Below are positions 43,268-52,186 of a stretch of DNA of 64,000 nucleotides, piece by piece (position 1 is the first letter of the stretch; every line of letters starts with the position of its first letter). The translations under genes and the position numbers were made by a program. The notes beneath the pieces were generated by a model. The model searched no databases. It was given only the letters and a program-made list of their open reading frames with translations, and had not been told where the DNA came from. Source of the stretch: Dryocola sp036489025 (GTDB lineage: Bacteria; Pseudomonadota; Gammaproteobacteria; Enterobacterales; Enterobacteriaceae); the NCBI GenBank assembly GCA_036489025.1, contig DASXGN010000040.1, positions 62,001 through 126,000 on the forward strand, in the 5' to 3' direction.

Positions 43268-44953
43268 TCACAACTGCACTAAAGAAAGATGTTCCGCGAC
43301 CGGGCCGAGGGCCAGAGCGGGAATAAAGGTCAGTGCGCCAACCAGCAGCACGGTGCCAATCAGCAGGCCGATAAACAGCGGGCCGTGCGTGGGCAAGGTG
43401 CCGATACCGGTGGCCTGGGATTTCTTACTGGCCAGCGAACCGGCAATGGCCATCACCGGTACAATCACGGCGAAACGGCCCAGCAGCATGCAGGCGGCCA
43501 GCAATAGATTCCAGAAAGGCGTGTTGGCGCTCAGCCCCGCGAACGCGCTGCCGTTATTGTTGGCGGCGGAAGAGACGGCATAGAGCACTTCGCTAAAACC
43601 GTGGATACCGGGGTTTAACATGCCCGCGCGTCCTGCCTCGGTCATCATCGCCAGCGCGGTGCCGAGCAGCACCAGCGTTGGCGTCACCAGGATAGCAAGC
43701 GCGGTCATTTTCATTTCGGCCACGTCGATTTTTTTGCCGAGGTATTCAGGCGTGCGGCCGATCATCAGCCCGGCGATAAATACCGTCAGCAGCACGAACA
43801 GCAGCATGCCGTACAGGCCGGAGCCGACGCCGCCGAAGACCACTTCGCCGATCTGCATCAGCCACATGGGGATCATGCCGCCCAGCGCGGTAAAGGAATC
43901 ATGCATGGCGTTGACCGCGCCGCAGGAGGCTGCGGTGGTAATCACCGAAAACAGGCTGCTGGCCAGAATGCCGAAGCGGCTCTCTTTGCCTTCCATATTG
44001 AAACTGCTGTCCGCCCCAAGCCGGGTGAAATGCACGTTGCCGCTGGTTTCCGCCCACATCACCACCGCCACGCAGACAACAAAAATCAGCGACATGGCCC
44101 ACAGAATGGCGCGGCCCTGACGGCGGTCGCCTACGGCTTCCCCGAAGGCGAAGCAAAGCGCCGCGGGAATCAGGAAGATCGCCAGCATCTGCACAAAATT
44201 GGTCAGCGCCGTTGGGTTTTCAAACGGGTGCGAGGAGTTGGCGTTGAAGAATCCGCCGCCGTTGGTCCCGAGCATTTTTATCGCTTCCTGAGAGGCAACC
44301 GGCCCCATTGGCAGAAGCTGATGCGCGCCTTCAAGCGAGGTGAACGGCTGGTAGGCCGCGAAGTTTTGCAGCGTGCCCTGACCGATAAAGAACAGGGCAA
44401 TCACCAGCGAAATGGGCAGCAGGACGTAAAGCGTGATGCGAGTCAGATCGACCCAGGCGTTACCGAGAGTCGAAGCGGAACGGCGAGAGAAAGCGCGGAT
44501 AAGCGCAAATACAACCGCGATCCCCGTGGCGGCCGAGACGAAGTTTTGCACGCTCAGCCCGGCCATCTGGCTGAAATAGCTCAGCGTGGTTTCGCCGCTG
44601 TAGGACTGCCAGTTGGTGTTGGAGACAAAGCTCACGGCGGTGTTCAGCGCCAGATGCCAGGAAAGGCCGGGAAGCTGCTGCGGGTTAAGGGGTAAACGAT
44701 CCTGTAACATCAGCATCGCAAACAGCAGCGCGAGGCCGAGCGCATTAAATACCAGGAGCGCCAGCAGATAACGCTTCCAGCTCATTTCCTGCGCGTCGTT
44801 GCCCGTCAATCGCCAGAGGGTTGGCTCTATTCGCCCGACAACCGGCAGCGGTACGCCTTCAATGAGCCTTGCCAGCAGCGTGCCCAGCGGTTTTGCCAGT
44901 ATGAAAAGAATCAGTAAAAAACTGCTGATTAATAAAAATCCAGCGGCGGCCAT
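43268..44953 (-). CDS. kdpA: Potassium-transporting ATPase KdpA subunit
   Basis: A 561-residue polytopic membrane protein related to K+ channels (SKT superfamily), which selects and binds K+. Conserved pore-loop segments include NTNWQSYSGETTLSYFSQM, GTNGGGFFNANSSHPFENPT, TTAASCGAVNAMHDSFTALGG and SSAANNNGSAFAGLS. Four residues longer than E. coli KdpA. Its ATG overlaps the kdpF stop by one base (TGATG). Confidence 0.96.
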   Translation of the reverse strand: MAAAGFLLISSFLLILFILAKPLGTLLARLIEGVPLPVVGRIEPTLWRLTGNDAQEMSWKRYLLALLVFNALGLALLFAMLMLQDRLPLNPQQLPGLSWHLALNTAVSFVSNTNWQSYSGETTLSYFSQMAGLSVQNFVSAATGIAVVFALIRAFSRRSASTLGNAWVDLTRITLYVLLPISLVIALFFIGQGTLQNFAAYQPFTSLEGAHQLLPMGPVASQEAIKMLGTNGGGFFNANSSHPFENPTALTNFVQMLAIFLIPAALCFAFGEAVGDRRQGRAILWAMSLIFVVCVAVVMWAETSGNVHFTRLGADSSFNMEGKESRFGILASSLFSVITTAASCGAVNAMHDSFTALGGMIPMWLMQIGEVVFGGVGSGLYGMLLFVLLTVFIAGLMIGRTPEYLGKKIDVAEMKMTALAILVTPTLVLLGTALAMMTEAGRAGMLNPGIHGFSEVLYAVSSAANNNGSAFAGLSANTPFWNLLLAACMLLGRFAVIVPVMAIAGSLASKKSQATGIGTLPTHGPLFIGLLIGTVLLVGALTFIPALALGPVAEHLSLVQL

Positions 44954-45042
44954 CAGAACGCCTCCGCATTAATCAGAGCGTAAATTAAATATCCCAGTAG
45001 CCCAAACACCAGCACCACGCCAGCAATCAGTCCTGTACTCAC
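44953..45042 (-). CDS. kdpF: KdpF small membrane subunit (29 residues)
   Basis: MSTGLIAGVVLVFGLLGYLI-YALINAEAF is almost identical to E. coli KdpF, a single hydrophobic helix that stabilises KdpFABC. The start is GTG with GGAGGTG upstream, and the stop overlaps the kdpA start by 1 bp. It is too short for most ORF callers. Confidence 0.94.
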   Translation of the reverse strand: MSTGLIAGVVLVFGLLGYLIYALINAEAF

Positions 45043-45353
45043 GGTCCACCTCCAGAGGTGTTAAGCATGTGGGGAAGAGAGTAGGAACTCGGGTGCAAAG
45101 ATGTTGTAAAAGTCGCGGGGCGGGGTGTAAAAAAAGTATAAAAATGGCAAAGACCATCATTTAACTCATGGTTGGTATTTATTTAACTATTTTGTAACTT
45201 AATTACGCGATGGTAAGTCAATGAAGGCGCAATGAGTGCGATTAAGTGGTCGGACGAGTAGTAAACTTTCAGCCAATGCGATACTATTTTGGCCAGATAA
45301 CAAGTTCTGCATTCCCGGCGTTTGCTGCCGGTCACAAAATAAGGGAGAAGCCT
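45043..45353. other. kdp-ybfA divergent region (311 bp)
   Basis: It holds the kdp promoter/operator on the minus side and presumably the ybfA promoter on the plus side. The only clear element is the KdpE box at 45122-45146. ATTTAACTATTTTGTAACTTAATTACG nearby is AT-rich with no clear hexamers assigned. Confidence 0.4.
45122..45146 (-). promoter_or_regulatory. KdpE binding box upstream of kdpF
   Basis: Minus-strand TTTTTATACTTTTTTTACAC followed by CCCGCC closely matches the E. coli KdpE-binding sequence. It lies about 80-105 bases upstream of the kdpF start. Confidence 0.75.
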
Positions 45354-45560
45354 ATGACTTTATATAAAGATTATCCTGCGCATCAGGTTTTCCTGCGTCG
45401 CAGCTTCGCGGTTGTTGCTGGCGTCCTGGCCCTGCCGGTGATGCTGTTCTGGAAAGACCGCGCTCGTTTCTACAGCTATCTGCACCGCGTGTGGTCGAAA
45501 ACCAGCGATAAACCGGTCTGGATGGCTCAGGCAGAAGCCGCCTCCGGCGATTTCTACTAA
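45354..45560 (+). CDS. ybfA: Small membrane-associated protein YbfA
   Basis: A 68-residue protein. The C-terminal half, MLFWKDRARFYSYLHRVWSK and on, is identical to E. coli YbfA, and AVVAGVLALPVMLFW forms one membrane helix. E. coli ybfA is envelope-linked by its name but has no assigned function. AGGGAG precedes the ATG. It is divergent from kdp. Confidence 0.88.
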   Translation: MTLYKDYPAHQVFLRRSFAVVAGVLALPVMLFWKDRARFYSYLHRVWSKTSDKPVWMAQAEAASGDFY

Positions 45561-45578
45561 ACCCAGAAGCTGTGCAAC

Positions 45579-45606
45579 AAGGCTACCCGAAAGGGTAGCC
45601 TTTTTT
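45579..45606 (+). terminator. Terminator after ybfA
   Basis: AAGGCTACCC-GAAA-GGGTAGCCTT is a perfect 10-bp stem with a GAAA loop, followed by six Ts. Confidence 0.9.
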
Positions 45607-45653
45607 GTGCCTGCAACTTGCTACACTTAAAGTTCAATATAAGGAGCAAGCCC

Positions 45654-46610
45654 ATGAGCGACACGATTCCAATCGGCATCAGCGCCTGTTTACTCGGAGA
45701 GAACGTTCGCTTTGACGGCGGCCACAAGCGCCTGGCATTTGCCGTTAACGAACTTGCTCCCTGGGTACGATTTGAACCCATCTGCCCCGAAATGGCGATT
45801 GGTCTGCCCACGCCGCGCCCGGCGCTGCGTCTGATAAAAATGGACGACGGCGAAATTGCTCTGCGTTTTAGCAATCATACGGAAGGCGACTTAACCAGTG
45901 CGATGCAGCAGTTTTCGAGCAGGCGCATCCAGGGGCTGGAACATCTTTGCGGCTACATAGTTTGCGCCAAGTCACCGAGCTGCGGCCTGGAGCGGGTGCG
46001 GGTTTACGAAGAGACCGGCAATAACAATCGCAAAAGCGGCACTGGAATTTACACCGCCGAGCTAAAGCGGCAGATGCCGTGGCTGCCGGTTGAAGAAGAC
46101 GGCAGGCTGCACGACCCGGCGATTCGTGAAAACTTCGTCGAGCGAATTTATACGCTTTTCGAGCTAAACAATCTGCGCAAGAAAGGGCTGACCCGGGGTG
46201 GGCTAATAGGCTTCCATAGCCGCTATAAATTGCTGCTGCTGGCCCATTCTCAGCCGCAGTATCGCGAACTGGGGCGTTTTGTGGCGGATATTGAAAACTG
46301 GGATTCTCTCGAGGAATTCTTTATTGAATACCGTCAGCGCCTGATGTCGCTGCTGGAAAATCAGGCCACCCGCCGCAACCACACCAACGTGCTGATGCAC
46401 GTTCAGGGTTACTTCCGCCGCCAGCTCAGCTCTCGCCAGCGTCAGGAGCTGTCGGGCCTGATCGATCGCTATCGGCAGGGTACGCAGCCGCTGCTGGCGC
46501 CGATCGCCTTGTTAAAACACTACATGGCAGAATATCCTGACCAGTATCTGGCGCAGCAGCGCTATTTTGAACCGTATCCCGAAGCGTTACGCTTGCGCTA
46601 CGGCAATTAA
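45654..46610 (+). CDS. ybgA: YbgA: DUF523-DUF1722 protein
   Basis: A 318-residue protein with two parts. The first 150 residues match DUF523 (ISACLLGENVRFDGG, CPEMAIGLPTPR, CAKSPSCGLERV), a family including 2-thiouracil desulfidases, with Cys clusters that could bind a metal cluster. The C-terminal part (about residues 180-310) is DUF1722 (RYKLLLLAHSQPQYRELGRFV). K-12 YbgA is about half this length. It is upstream of phrB with 13 bp between, so the two are probably co-transcribed. I start at the ATG at 45654, with AAGGAG. Confidence 0.85.
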   Translation: MSDTIPIGISACLLGENVRFDGGHKRLAFAVNELAPWVRFEPICPEMAIGLPTPRPALRLIKMDDGEIALRFSNHTEGDLTSAMQQFSSRRIQGLEHLCGYIVCAKSPSCGLERVRVYEETGNNNRKSGTGIYTAELKRQMPWLPVEEDGRLHDPAIRENFVERIYTLFELNNLRKKGLTRGGLIGFHSRYKLLLLAHSQPQYRELGRFVADIENWDSLEEFFIEYRQRLMSLLENQATRRNHTNVLMHVQGYFRRQLSSRQRQELSGLIDRYRQGTQPLLAPIALLKHYMAEYPDQYLAQQRYFEPYPEALRLRYGN

Positions 46611-46623
46611 TTCAGGGAGTTGT

Positions 46624-48039
46624 ATGGCCACTCATCTGGTCTGGTTTCGCTGCGATCTGCGCATGCATGACAATCTGGCGCTGGCGGCCGCCTGCCGCGA
46701 CCCAAAGGCAAAGGTGGTCGGGCTGTTTGTCGCCACGCCTGAACAATGGCGGCAGCACAATATGGCTCCGCGCCAGGCGGAATACCTTTGGCTACACCTT
46801 CAGACGCTTCAGGATTCCCTTGCCGAACGCGGGATTGTGCTTTTTATCAGGGAAGCGGCTACCTTCGCCGACTCGGTTGACTCCCTGAAAGCGTTCTGCG
46901 CCGAGCAGGAGGTTGACGCGCTGTTTTACAATTATCAGTACGAGCTTAACGAACGCCTGCGCGACGCAGAAGCCGAGCGCGCGCTGGGGCGCGACGTGAT
47001 TTGTCAGGGGTTTGACGACAGCGTGATGCTCGCGCCGGGCAGCGTGACGACCGGCAACCACGAAATGTACAAAGTTTTTACGCCGTTCAGCCGCGCGTTC
47101 ATTAAGCGCCTGCAGGAAAGTTTGCCCGAATGCGTTCCGGCTCCCCGCCCAAGAGGCGAAGCGGTTCTCCCCGCAAAAATTAAAGCTTTTAACTATCCCC
47201 GCCGGGAGGTGGATGAAGATTTGTTCCCGGTTGGCGAGCGTGCGGCCATTGCGCGGCTGCGTGAGTTTTGCCTCGGCCCGGCTGCGGATTACCCCGAACG
47301 GCGAGACTTTCCGGCAATTGAAGGCACCAGCCGCCTTTCCGCCTGCCTGGCGATCGGCGTGCTTTCACCTCGCCAGTGCCTGCATCGCCTGCTGAAAGAG
47401 CATCCACAGGCTCTCGAAGGTGGAACGGGGGCGACGTGGCTGAATGAACTTATCTGGCGCGAGTTTTATCGTCATCTGCTGGTGGCCTGGCCCAAACTTT
47501 GCCGCTACAGGCCCTTTATTGCATGGACGGACGGCGTGCGATGGCAGCAGGACGAAGAGAAGTTTACCGCCTGGCAGGAGGGAAATACCGGCTATCCGAT
47601 TGTGGACGCGGCGATGCGCCAGCTCAACGCAACGGGCTGGATGCACAACCGGCTGCGCATGGTCACGGCGAGCTTTCTGGCCAAAGACCTGCTTGTCGAC
47701 TGGCGGGCAGGCGAACGTTACTTTATGTCGCAGCTTATCGACGGCGATCTGGCGGCCAACAACGGCGGCTGGCAGTGGGCGGCCTCGACGGGCACCGACG
47801 CCGCACCCTATTTCCGCATCTTCAACCCAACCACCCAGGGCGAGCGATTCGATGCCGACGGTGAGTTCATTCGCCGTTGGGTTCCCGAGCTGAAAGAGGT
47901 GCCGGGCAAGCATATCCACGCGCCGTGGGCCTGGGCGGATAAACAGCAGCAGAAGCTGGACTACCCGCGTCCGGTTGTCGATCACAAACAGGCGCGTCTT
48001 GCTACGCTGGCCGCCTGGGAAGCGGCCAGAAAGGGGTAG
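46624..48039 (+). CDS. phrB: Deoxyribodipyrimidine photolyase PhrB
   Basis: A 471-residue CPD photolyase that repairs cyclobutane dimers using light. The N-terminal Rossmann part begins HLVWFRCDLRMHDNLAL and binds the antenna folate; the C-terminal part carries the FAD cavity with WAASTGTDAAPYFRIFNP. The Trp-rich electron-transfer path and length fit E. coli PhrB (472). I use the ATG at 46624; the earlier in-frame ATG overlaps ybgA. It faces dtpD tail to tail. Confidence 0.95.
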   Translation: MATHLVWFRCDLRMHDNLALAAACRDPKAKVVGLFVATPEQWRQHNMAPRQAEYLWLHLQTLQDSLAERGIVLFIREAATFADSVDSLKAFCAEQEVDALFYNYQYELNERLRDAEAERALGRDVICQGFDDSVMLAPGSVTTGNHEMYKVFTPFSRAFIKRLQESLPECVPAPRPRGEAVLPAKIKAFNYPRREVDEDLFPVGERAAIARLREFCLGPAADYPERRDFPAIEGTSRLSACLAIGVLSPRQCLHRLLKEHPQALEGGTGATWLNELIWREFYRHLLVAWPKLCRYRPFIAWTDGVRWQQDEEKFTAWQEGNTGYPIVDAAMRQLNATGWMHNRLRMVTASFLAKDLLVDWRAGERYFMSQLIDGDLAANNGGWQWAASTGTDAAPYFRIFNPTTQGERFDADGEFIRRWVPELKEVPGKHIHAPWAWADKQQQKLDYPRPVVDHKQARLATLAAWEAARKG

Positions 48040-48049
48040 GTGTGCTAAG

Positions 48050-48075
48050 GGCCACGGCTCTTGCGGGCCGTGGCC
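48050..48075. terminator. Terminator-like hairpin between phrB and dtpD
   Basis: GGCCACGG and CCGTGGCC form a perfect 8-bp stem midway between the two convergent stops. Neither strand has a strong T-run, so it may be a weak terminator or mRNA stabiliser. Confidence 0.55.
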
Positions 48076-48081
48076 GGCAGA

Positions 48082-49560
48082 TCAGGACTCGAGCACCGGG
48101 CGACGGGATTTGATGCGCAGAGAATGGTACAGCCAGATAGCCAGCACCAGCCCCACGCAGGCCAGCGCGCCCCAGGTAATCTGGCTGAACACGTCGATAT
48201 AGGCATCGATGGAGTAATTGCTTGCTCCGGAAGCATCGAACGAGCTTTGCGATGTCTGGTCAGCAATCACCCCCGCCAGGTAGTTGGCAATAGCGCCGGA
48301 GAGCAGCATATAGATGCCGGTTAAGACGCCCGTGACGCCGGGTATTTCAATGCGCGTGATCTGAGACATGGCCACAGGGTCGATAAACAGCTCCGCAAAT
48401 CCCATCACCGTCAGGCCGAGAATCATCAGCGGCATGGAGGAATGGCCGTAGGCTGCTGACCAGCGGGCGCTGAGCGTCAGGATGCAAAAACCTGCGCTCA
48501 TTAATCCCAGGCCAATGGCATATTTGCCCCAGATGCGTACCGCCCGGTTGCCGGTTACGCTTTCCTTAACCAGCCAGGCGAGCACGAAGCCGCAGAGCAT
48601 CACCGCAAAGCCGTTTATCGACTGGAACATTGCCGTCGGGACTTCGTAACCCAGCACCGAACGGTTCACGAAACGGTCAATATACAGGCTGATAGAGCTG
48701 CCGCCCTGCTGGGCAAAGGCCCAGAACAGCAGGCTGAAGAAGGTGAGTACCACGATAAGCCCCAGCTCTTTGCGCTGCCTGCTGTTTTCAGCCTGCCGGT
48801 AAATTTTTGCCAGTACGATAAGGCCGATAAGGGTCGCCACAATCAGCGCGTACAGCGACCATTCTTTCCAGAACAGCAGGGCGATAAACAGCGGCGAAAC
48901 GACCAGCAAAACCAGCAGCCAGCCCCAGACCGGCACGGCAAATTTTTTGCTCATCAGCACCGCCGTGTTGACGCCGACGGTATGGCTAAAGTGGCGTTTA
49001 CCGCACATAAATATCACCAGGCCTGCCAGCATGCCTATCGCCGCCAGCGCAAAGCCCATCGCCCAGCTGTACTCTTCCTGCACGTAGCCGCAGGCGATCG
49101 GCGCAACGATCGAGCCAATGTTTCCCGCCGCATACAGCAGCGAGAAGCCGCCGTCGCGGCGCGGATCGGCTGGCTGATAAAGCTCGCCCAGCAGGCAGCT
49201 CACGTTGGATTTAAACAGCCCGTAGCCGCAGACGATGATCGCCAGCGACAGGTAGAGGAAGGCGGGAGATATTTCACTGGCGCCGAGCACCAGATGGCCG
49301 ACGGCCATCAGCAGCGCGCCGAGCATGACCGCCATCCGGTTGCCGAGCACCTTATCGGCCAGATAGCCGCCCAGAATTGGCGTGACGTAAACCAGCGAGC
49401 AGTAGGCGCTGAACAGCGCATAAGCGTGGTTATCATCGTATTTAAGCTGATTGATGAGATACAAAATCAGCAGGGCACGCATGCCGTAAAAGCTGAAGTA
49501 TTCCCAGATTTGCAGGGCGACCACGTAATAAATGGCGCGGGGTTGTGACGATGTGTTCAT
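48082..49560 (-). CDS. dtpD: Dipeptide permease DtpD (POT family)
   Basis: A 492-residue proton-coupled peptide transporter with about 14 membrane helices. The usual ExxER(F) entry motif is WEYFSFYGMR here, as in E. coli DtpD, which differs from the ExxERF of other POTs. Conserved TPILGGYLADKVLGNR and GFAELFIDP follow. I start at the ATG at 49560 (MNTSSQPRAIYYV), equivalent to E. coli MNKHASQPRAIYYV; a longer open frame upstream would add 190 residues and is not supported. Confidence 0.94.
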   Translation of the reverse strand: MNTSSQPRAIYYVVALQIWEYFSFYGMRALLILYLINQLKYDDNHAYALFSAYCSLVYVTPILGGYLADKVLGNRMAVMLGALLMAVGHLVLGASEISPAFLYLSLAIIVCGYGLFKSNVSCLLGELYQPADPRRDGGFSLLYAAGNIGSIVAPIACGYVQEEYSWAMGFALAAIGMLAGLVIFMCGKRHFSHTVGVNTAVLMSKKFAVPVWGWLLVLLVVSPLFIALLFWKEWSLYALIVATLIGLIVLAKIYRQAENSRQRKELGLIVVLTFFSLLFWAFAQQGGSSISLYIDRFVNRSVLGYEVPTAMFQSINGFAVMLCGFVLAWLVKESVTGNRAVRIWGKYAIGLGLMSAGFCILTLSARWSAAYGHSSMPLMILGLTVMGFAELFIDPVAMSQITRIEIPGVTGVLTGIYMLLSGAIANYLAGVIADQTSQSSFDASGASNYSIDAYIDVFSQITWGALACVGLVLAIWLYHSLRIKSRRPVLES

Positions 49561-49821
49561 TGAAGTCTCAAACTGGCAGTTAGCGGTCAGACATTCGTTC
49601 CTGCTTTCATTGCTTAAGCAGTGCAATGTTGAGTGCCTGACGGTCATAGCTAACGAAATATGCTGAATAAGTGCATAAATATACACTAATGCGTTGTCGG
49701 TACACCAAAGAAATTTTGTTGCCGGCATGGGCAGGCGAGCGGGAGGCGTTCTGTTCTCGACGCGCGGGCCTCGGGAAGCTATTTTATTCCCCTGCGCAGA
49801 CGGCATCGCAAAGGAGCGACT

Positions 49822-50565
49822 ATGAAAAATACTGAACTGGAACGCCTGATTAACGAAAAACTCAATAGCGCTTCCATTAGCGACTACGCGCCAAACGGGC
49901 TGCAGGTTGAAGGGCGTGAAGAAATCCGCAAAATCGTCACCGGCGTCACGGCAAGCCAGGCCTTGCTGGACGAAGCGGTGCGGCAAAATGCCGACGCGGT
50001 GATTGTTCACCACGGCTATTTCTGGAAGGGTGAATCGCCGGTTATACGCGGCATGAAGCGCAACCGTCTGAAGACGCTGCTGGCGAACGATATCAATCTT
50101 TTCGGCTGGCACCTGCCGCTGGATGCCCATCCGCAGCTGGGGAATAACGCGCAGCTTGGCGCACTTTTGGGCATTGAAAGCAAAGGTGAAGTGGAGCCGC
50201 TGGTGCCGTGGGGCGAGTTTTCCTCGCCGCTTTCTGGCGTAGAACTCGCTTCATGGATAGAGATGCGCCTTGGCCGAACGCCGCTGTGGTGCGGCGATAC
50301 CGGGCCGGAGCAGATTCGCCGCGTGGCCTGGTGTACCGGCGGCGGGCAAAACTTTATCGATAGCGCCGCGCGTTTTGGCGTCGATGCTTTTATCACCGGC
50401 GAAGTCTCGGAGCAAACTATCCACTCCGCCCGCGAACAGGGGCTGCATTTTTATGCCGCAGGGCATCACGCCACCGAACGTGGCGGCATTCAGGCGCTGA
50501 GCGATTGGCTAAACAGCGAAACGGATCTGGAAGCTATCTTTATTGATATTCCCAACCCGGCATAA
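49822..50565 (+). CDS. ybgI: YbgI: NIF3-family dinuclear metal protein
   Basis: A 247-residue member of the NIF3 family with the same length as E. coli YbgI, a toroidal hexamer with a di-iron/di-metal site. The metal ligands appear in VHHGYFWKGE (around 62-71) and GHHATERGG (around 213-221). Some homologues act as GTP cyclohydrolase 1 type 2, but this is not proven here. It opens ybgI-pxpB-pxpC, with 20 bp to pxpB. AAAGGAG precedes the ATG. Confidence 0.95.
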   Translation: MKNTELERLINEKLNSASISDYAPNGLQVEGREEIRKIVTGVTASQALLDEAVRQNADAVIVHHGYFWKGESPVIRGMKRNRLKTLLANDINLFGWHLPLDAHPQLGNNAQLGALLGIESKGEVEPLVPWGEFSSPLSGVELASWIEMRLGRTPLWCGDTGPEQIRRVAWCTGGGQNFIDSAARFGVDAFITGEVSEQTIHSAREQGLHFYAAGHHATERGGIQALSDWLNSETDLEAIFIDIPNPA

Positions 50566-50585
50566 GGCGATTTTCAGGAGGAAGC

Positions 50586-51242
50586 GTGCAGAGAGCGCGG
50601 TGTTATTTATTAGGTGAAAGCGCAGTGGTTCTGGAACTGGAGCCGCCGATATCCCTCGCAAGCCAGCAGCGGATTTGGGGCCTCACCCGCAGGCTTGAAG
50701 AGGCGGAGGCCGTGCGGGAGGTCATTCCCGGCATGAATAACATCACTGTTATTCTGCGCGATCCGCAGAATCTGGCCCTCGACGGTATTGAGCGTATTCA
50801 GCGCTGGTGGGAAGAGAGCGAGGCGATCGTACCCGAGCCGCGGCGCATCGAGATCCCGGTGAGGTATGGCGGTGACGCCGGGCCGGATCTTCAGGTGGTG
50901 GCGGAGCATAACGGGCTAAGCATTTCGCAGGTTGTGGAGCAACATTCGAGCGTGGATTACATCGTGTATTTCCTCGGCTTTCAGCCTGGCTTTGCTTATC
51001 TCGGCGGGCTGGCGGCGACGCTGCAAACGCCGCGTCGCGCCGAGCCTCGTCTGCTGGTCCCGGCAGGCTCCGTCGGCATTGGCGGCAGCCAGACGGGGAT
51101 TTATCCCCTTGCAACGCCGGGAGGCTGGCAGATTATTGGCCAGACGCCGCAGAAGCTATTCAATCCGGCCAGTGAAACCCCAACGCTGTTAGCGCCGGGC
51201 GATACCGTGCGCTTTGTGCCTCAGAAGGAGGGCGTGTGCTGA
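50586..51242 (+). CDS. pxpB: 5-oxoprolinase subunit PxpB (YbgJ, KipI-like)
   Basis: A 218-residue allophanate hydrolase subunit 1-like protein, homologous to B. subtilis KipI. The signatures VDYIVYFLGFQPGFAYLGGL and the GSVGIGGSQTGIYP(L)ATPGGWQIIG are visible. PxpB with PxpC and PxpA cleaves 5-oxoproline (pyroglutamate) to glutamate with ATP. It overlaps pxpC by 7 bp, so PxpB and PxpC are translationally coupled and likely form a fixed complex. Confidence 0.95.
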   Translation: MQRARCYLLGESAVVLELEPPISLASQQRIWGLTRRLEEAEAVREVIPGMNNITVILRDPQNLALDGIERIQRWWEESEAIVPEPRRIEIPVRYGGDAGPDLQVVAEHNGLSISQVVEQHSSVDYIVYFLGFQPGFAYLGGLAATLQTPRRAEPRLLVPAGSVGIGGSQTGIYPLATPGGWQIIGQTPQKLFNPASETPTLLAPGDTVRFVPQKEGVC

Positions 51243-52168
51243 AAATTATACGTGCCGGGATGCATACTACCGTGCAGGACGGCGGACGCTATGGCTATCG
51301 TCAGCTCGGCGTGAGCCGCTGCGGCGCAATGGACGGCCCCGCGCTGCGCACGGCCAATCTGCTGGTGGGCAACGAACCGGAAAGCGCCGCGTTAGAAATA
51401 ACCCTCGGGCAGTGCGCGATTGAATTTACTCAGGACGGCTGGTTTGCCCTGACCGGGGCTGGCTGCTATGCGGAGCTGGACGGACACGCGGTATGGACGG
51501 GCTGGCGGCTGGCGGTAAAAGCCGGACAGCAGCTGCGCCTGAAAGCCCCGGATCGCGGCATGCGCAGCTATCTGGCGGTGGCAGGCGGCATTGATGTTCC
51601 GCTGCTTATGGGTTCAGCCAGCACGGACATAAAGGCGCAGATAGGCGGTTTTGAAGGCCGCGCGCTGCGCGATGGCGACACGCTGCCGTTGTTGCCTGCC
51701 TCACGCCATTTCCGGGAGGCTCGTGGAGTCAAACAGCTAATGTGGGGCAATCGGATCCGCGCTTTGCAGGGGCCGGAATATCACGAATTTACTCAGCAGG
51801 CGCAGGATAATTTCTGGCGTCTGCCGTGGCAGCTCAGCCCGCAGAGTAACCGCATGGGCTATCGTTTTCAGGGGCAACGTCTGGAGCGCAGCACCGACCG
51901 TGAGCTGCTTTCCCACGGGCTGCTGCCGGGCGTGGTGCAGGTTCCGCACAACGGGCAGCCGATTGTACTGATGAACGACGCGCAGACCACCGGCGGCTAT
52001 CCGCGCATCGCCTGCGTTATCGAAGCCGATATGTTTCACTTAGCGCAGCTGCGCCTGGGCGAGCCGATTCACTTTGTGCCCTGCACCCTGGAAGAGGCGC
52101 TCAAGGCGCGTCGCGACCAGCAAATCTATCTCGACCAGCTGGCCTGGCGGCTAAACGATGGCGACTGA
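51236..52168 (+). CDS. pxpC: 5-oxoprolinase subunit PxpC (YbgK, KipA-like)
   Basis: A 310-residue allophanate hydrolase subunit 2-like protein, the KipA homologue, with VQDGGRYGYRQLGVSRCGAMDG at the N-terminus. It is the partner of PxpB. The start is GTG, in the final codons of pxpB, with AAGGAGG about 6 bases ahead. In E. coli pxpA (ybgL) follows immediately, but here the next gene is nei, 18 bp after the pxpC stop. Length equals E. coli YbgK, so pxpC itself is intact. Confidence 0.95.
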   Translation: MLKIIRAGMHTTVQDGGRYGYRQLGVSRCGAMDGPALRTANLLVGNEPESAALEITLGQCAIEFTQDGWFALTGAGCYAELDGHAVWTGWRLAVKAGQQLRLKAPDRGMRSYLAVAGGIDVPLLMGSASTDIKAQIGGFEGRALRDGDTLPLLPASRHFREARGVKQLMWGNRIRALQGPEYHEFTQQAQDNFWRLPWQLSPQSNRMGYRFQGQRLERSTDRELLSHGLLPGVVQVPHNGQPIVLMNDAQTTGGYPRIACVIEADMFHLAQLRLGEPIHFVPCTLEEALKARRDQQIYLDQLAWRLNDGD

Positions 52169-52186
52169 CGTAACGGAGAGGATGTG

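Noticed and set aside
49660..49690. AT-rich TGAATAAGTGCATAAA resembling an ArgR box upstream of dtpD
   Set aside because: Only the left half fits the ARG box and there is no second box nearby; dtpD is not a known ArgR target.
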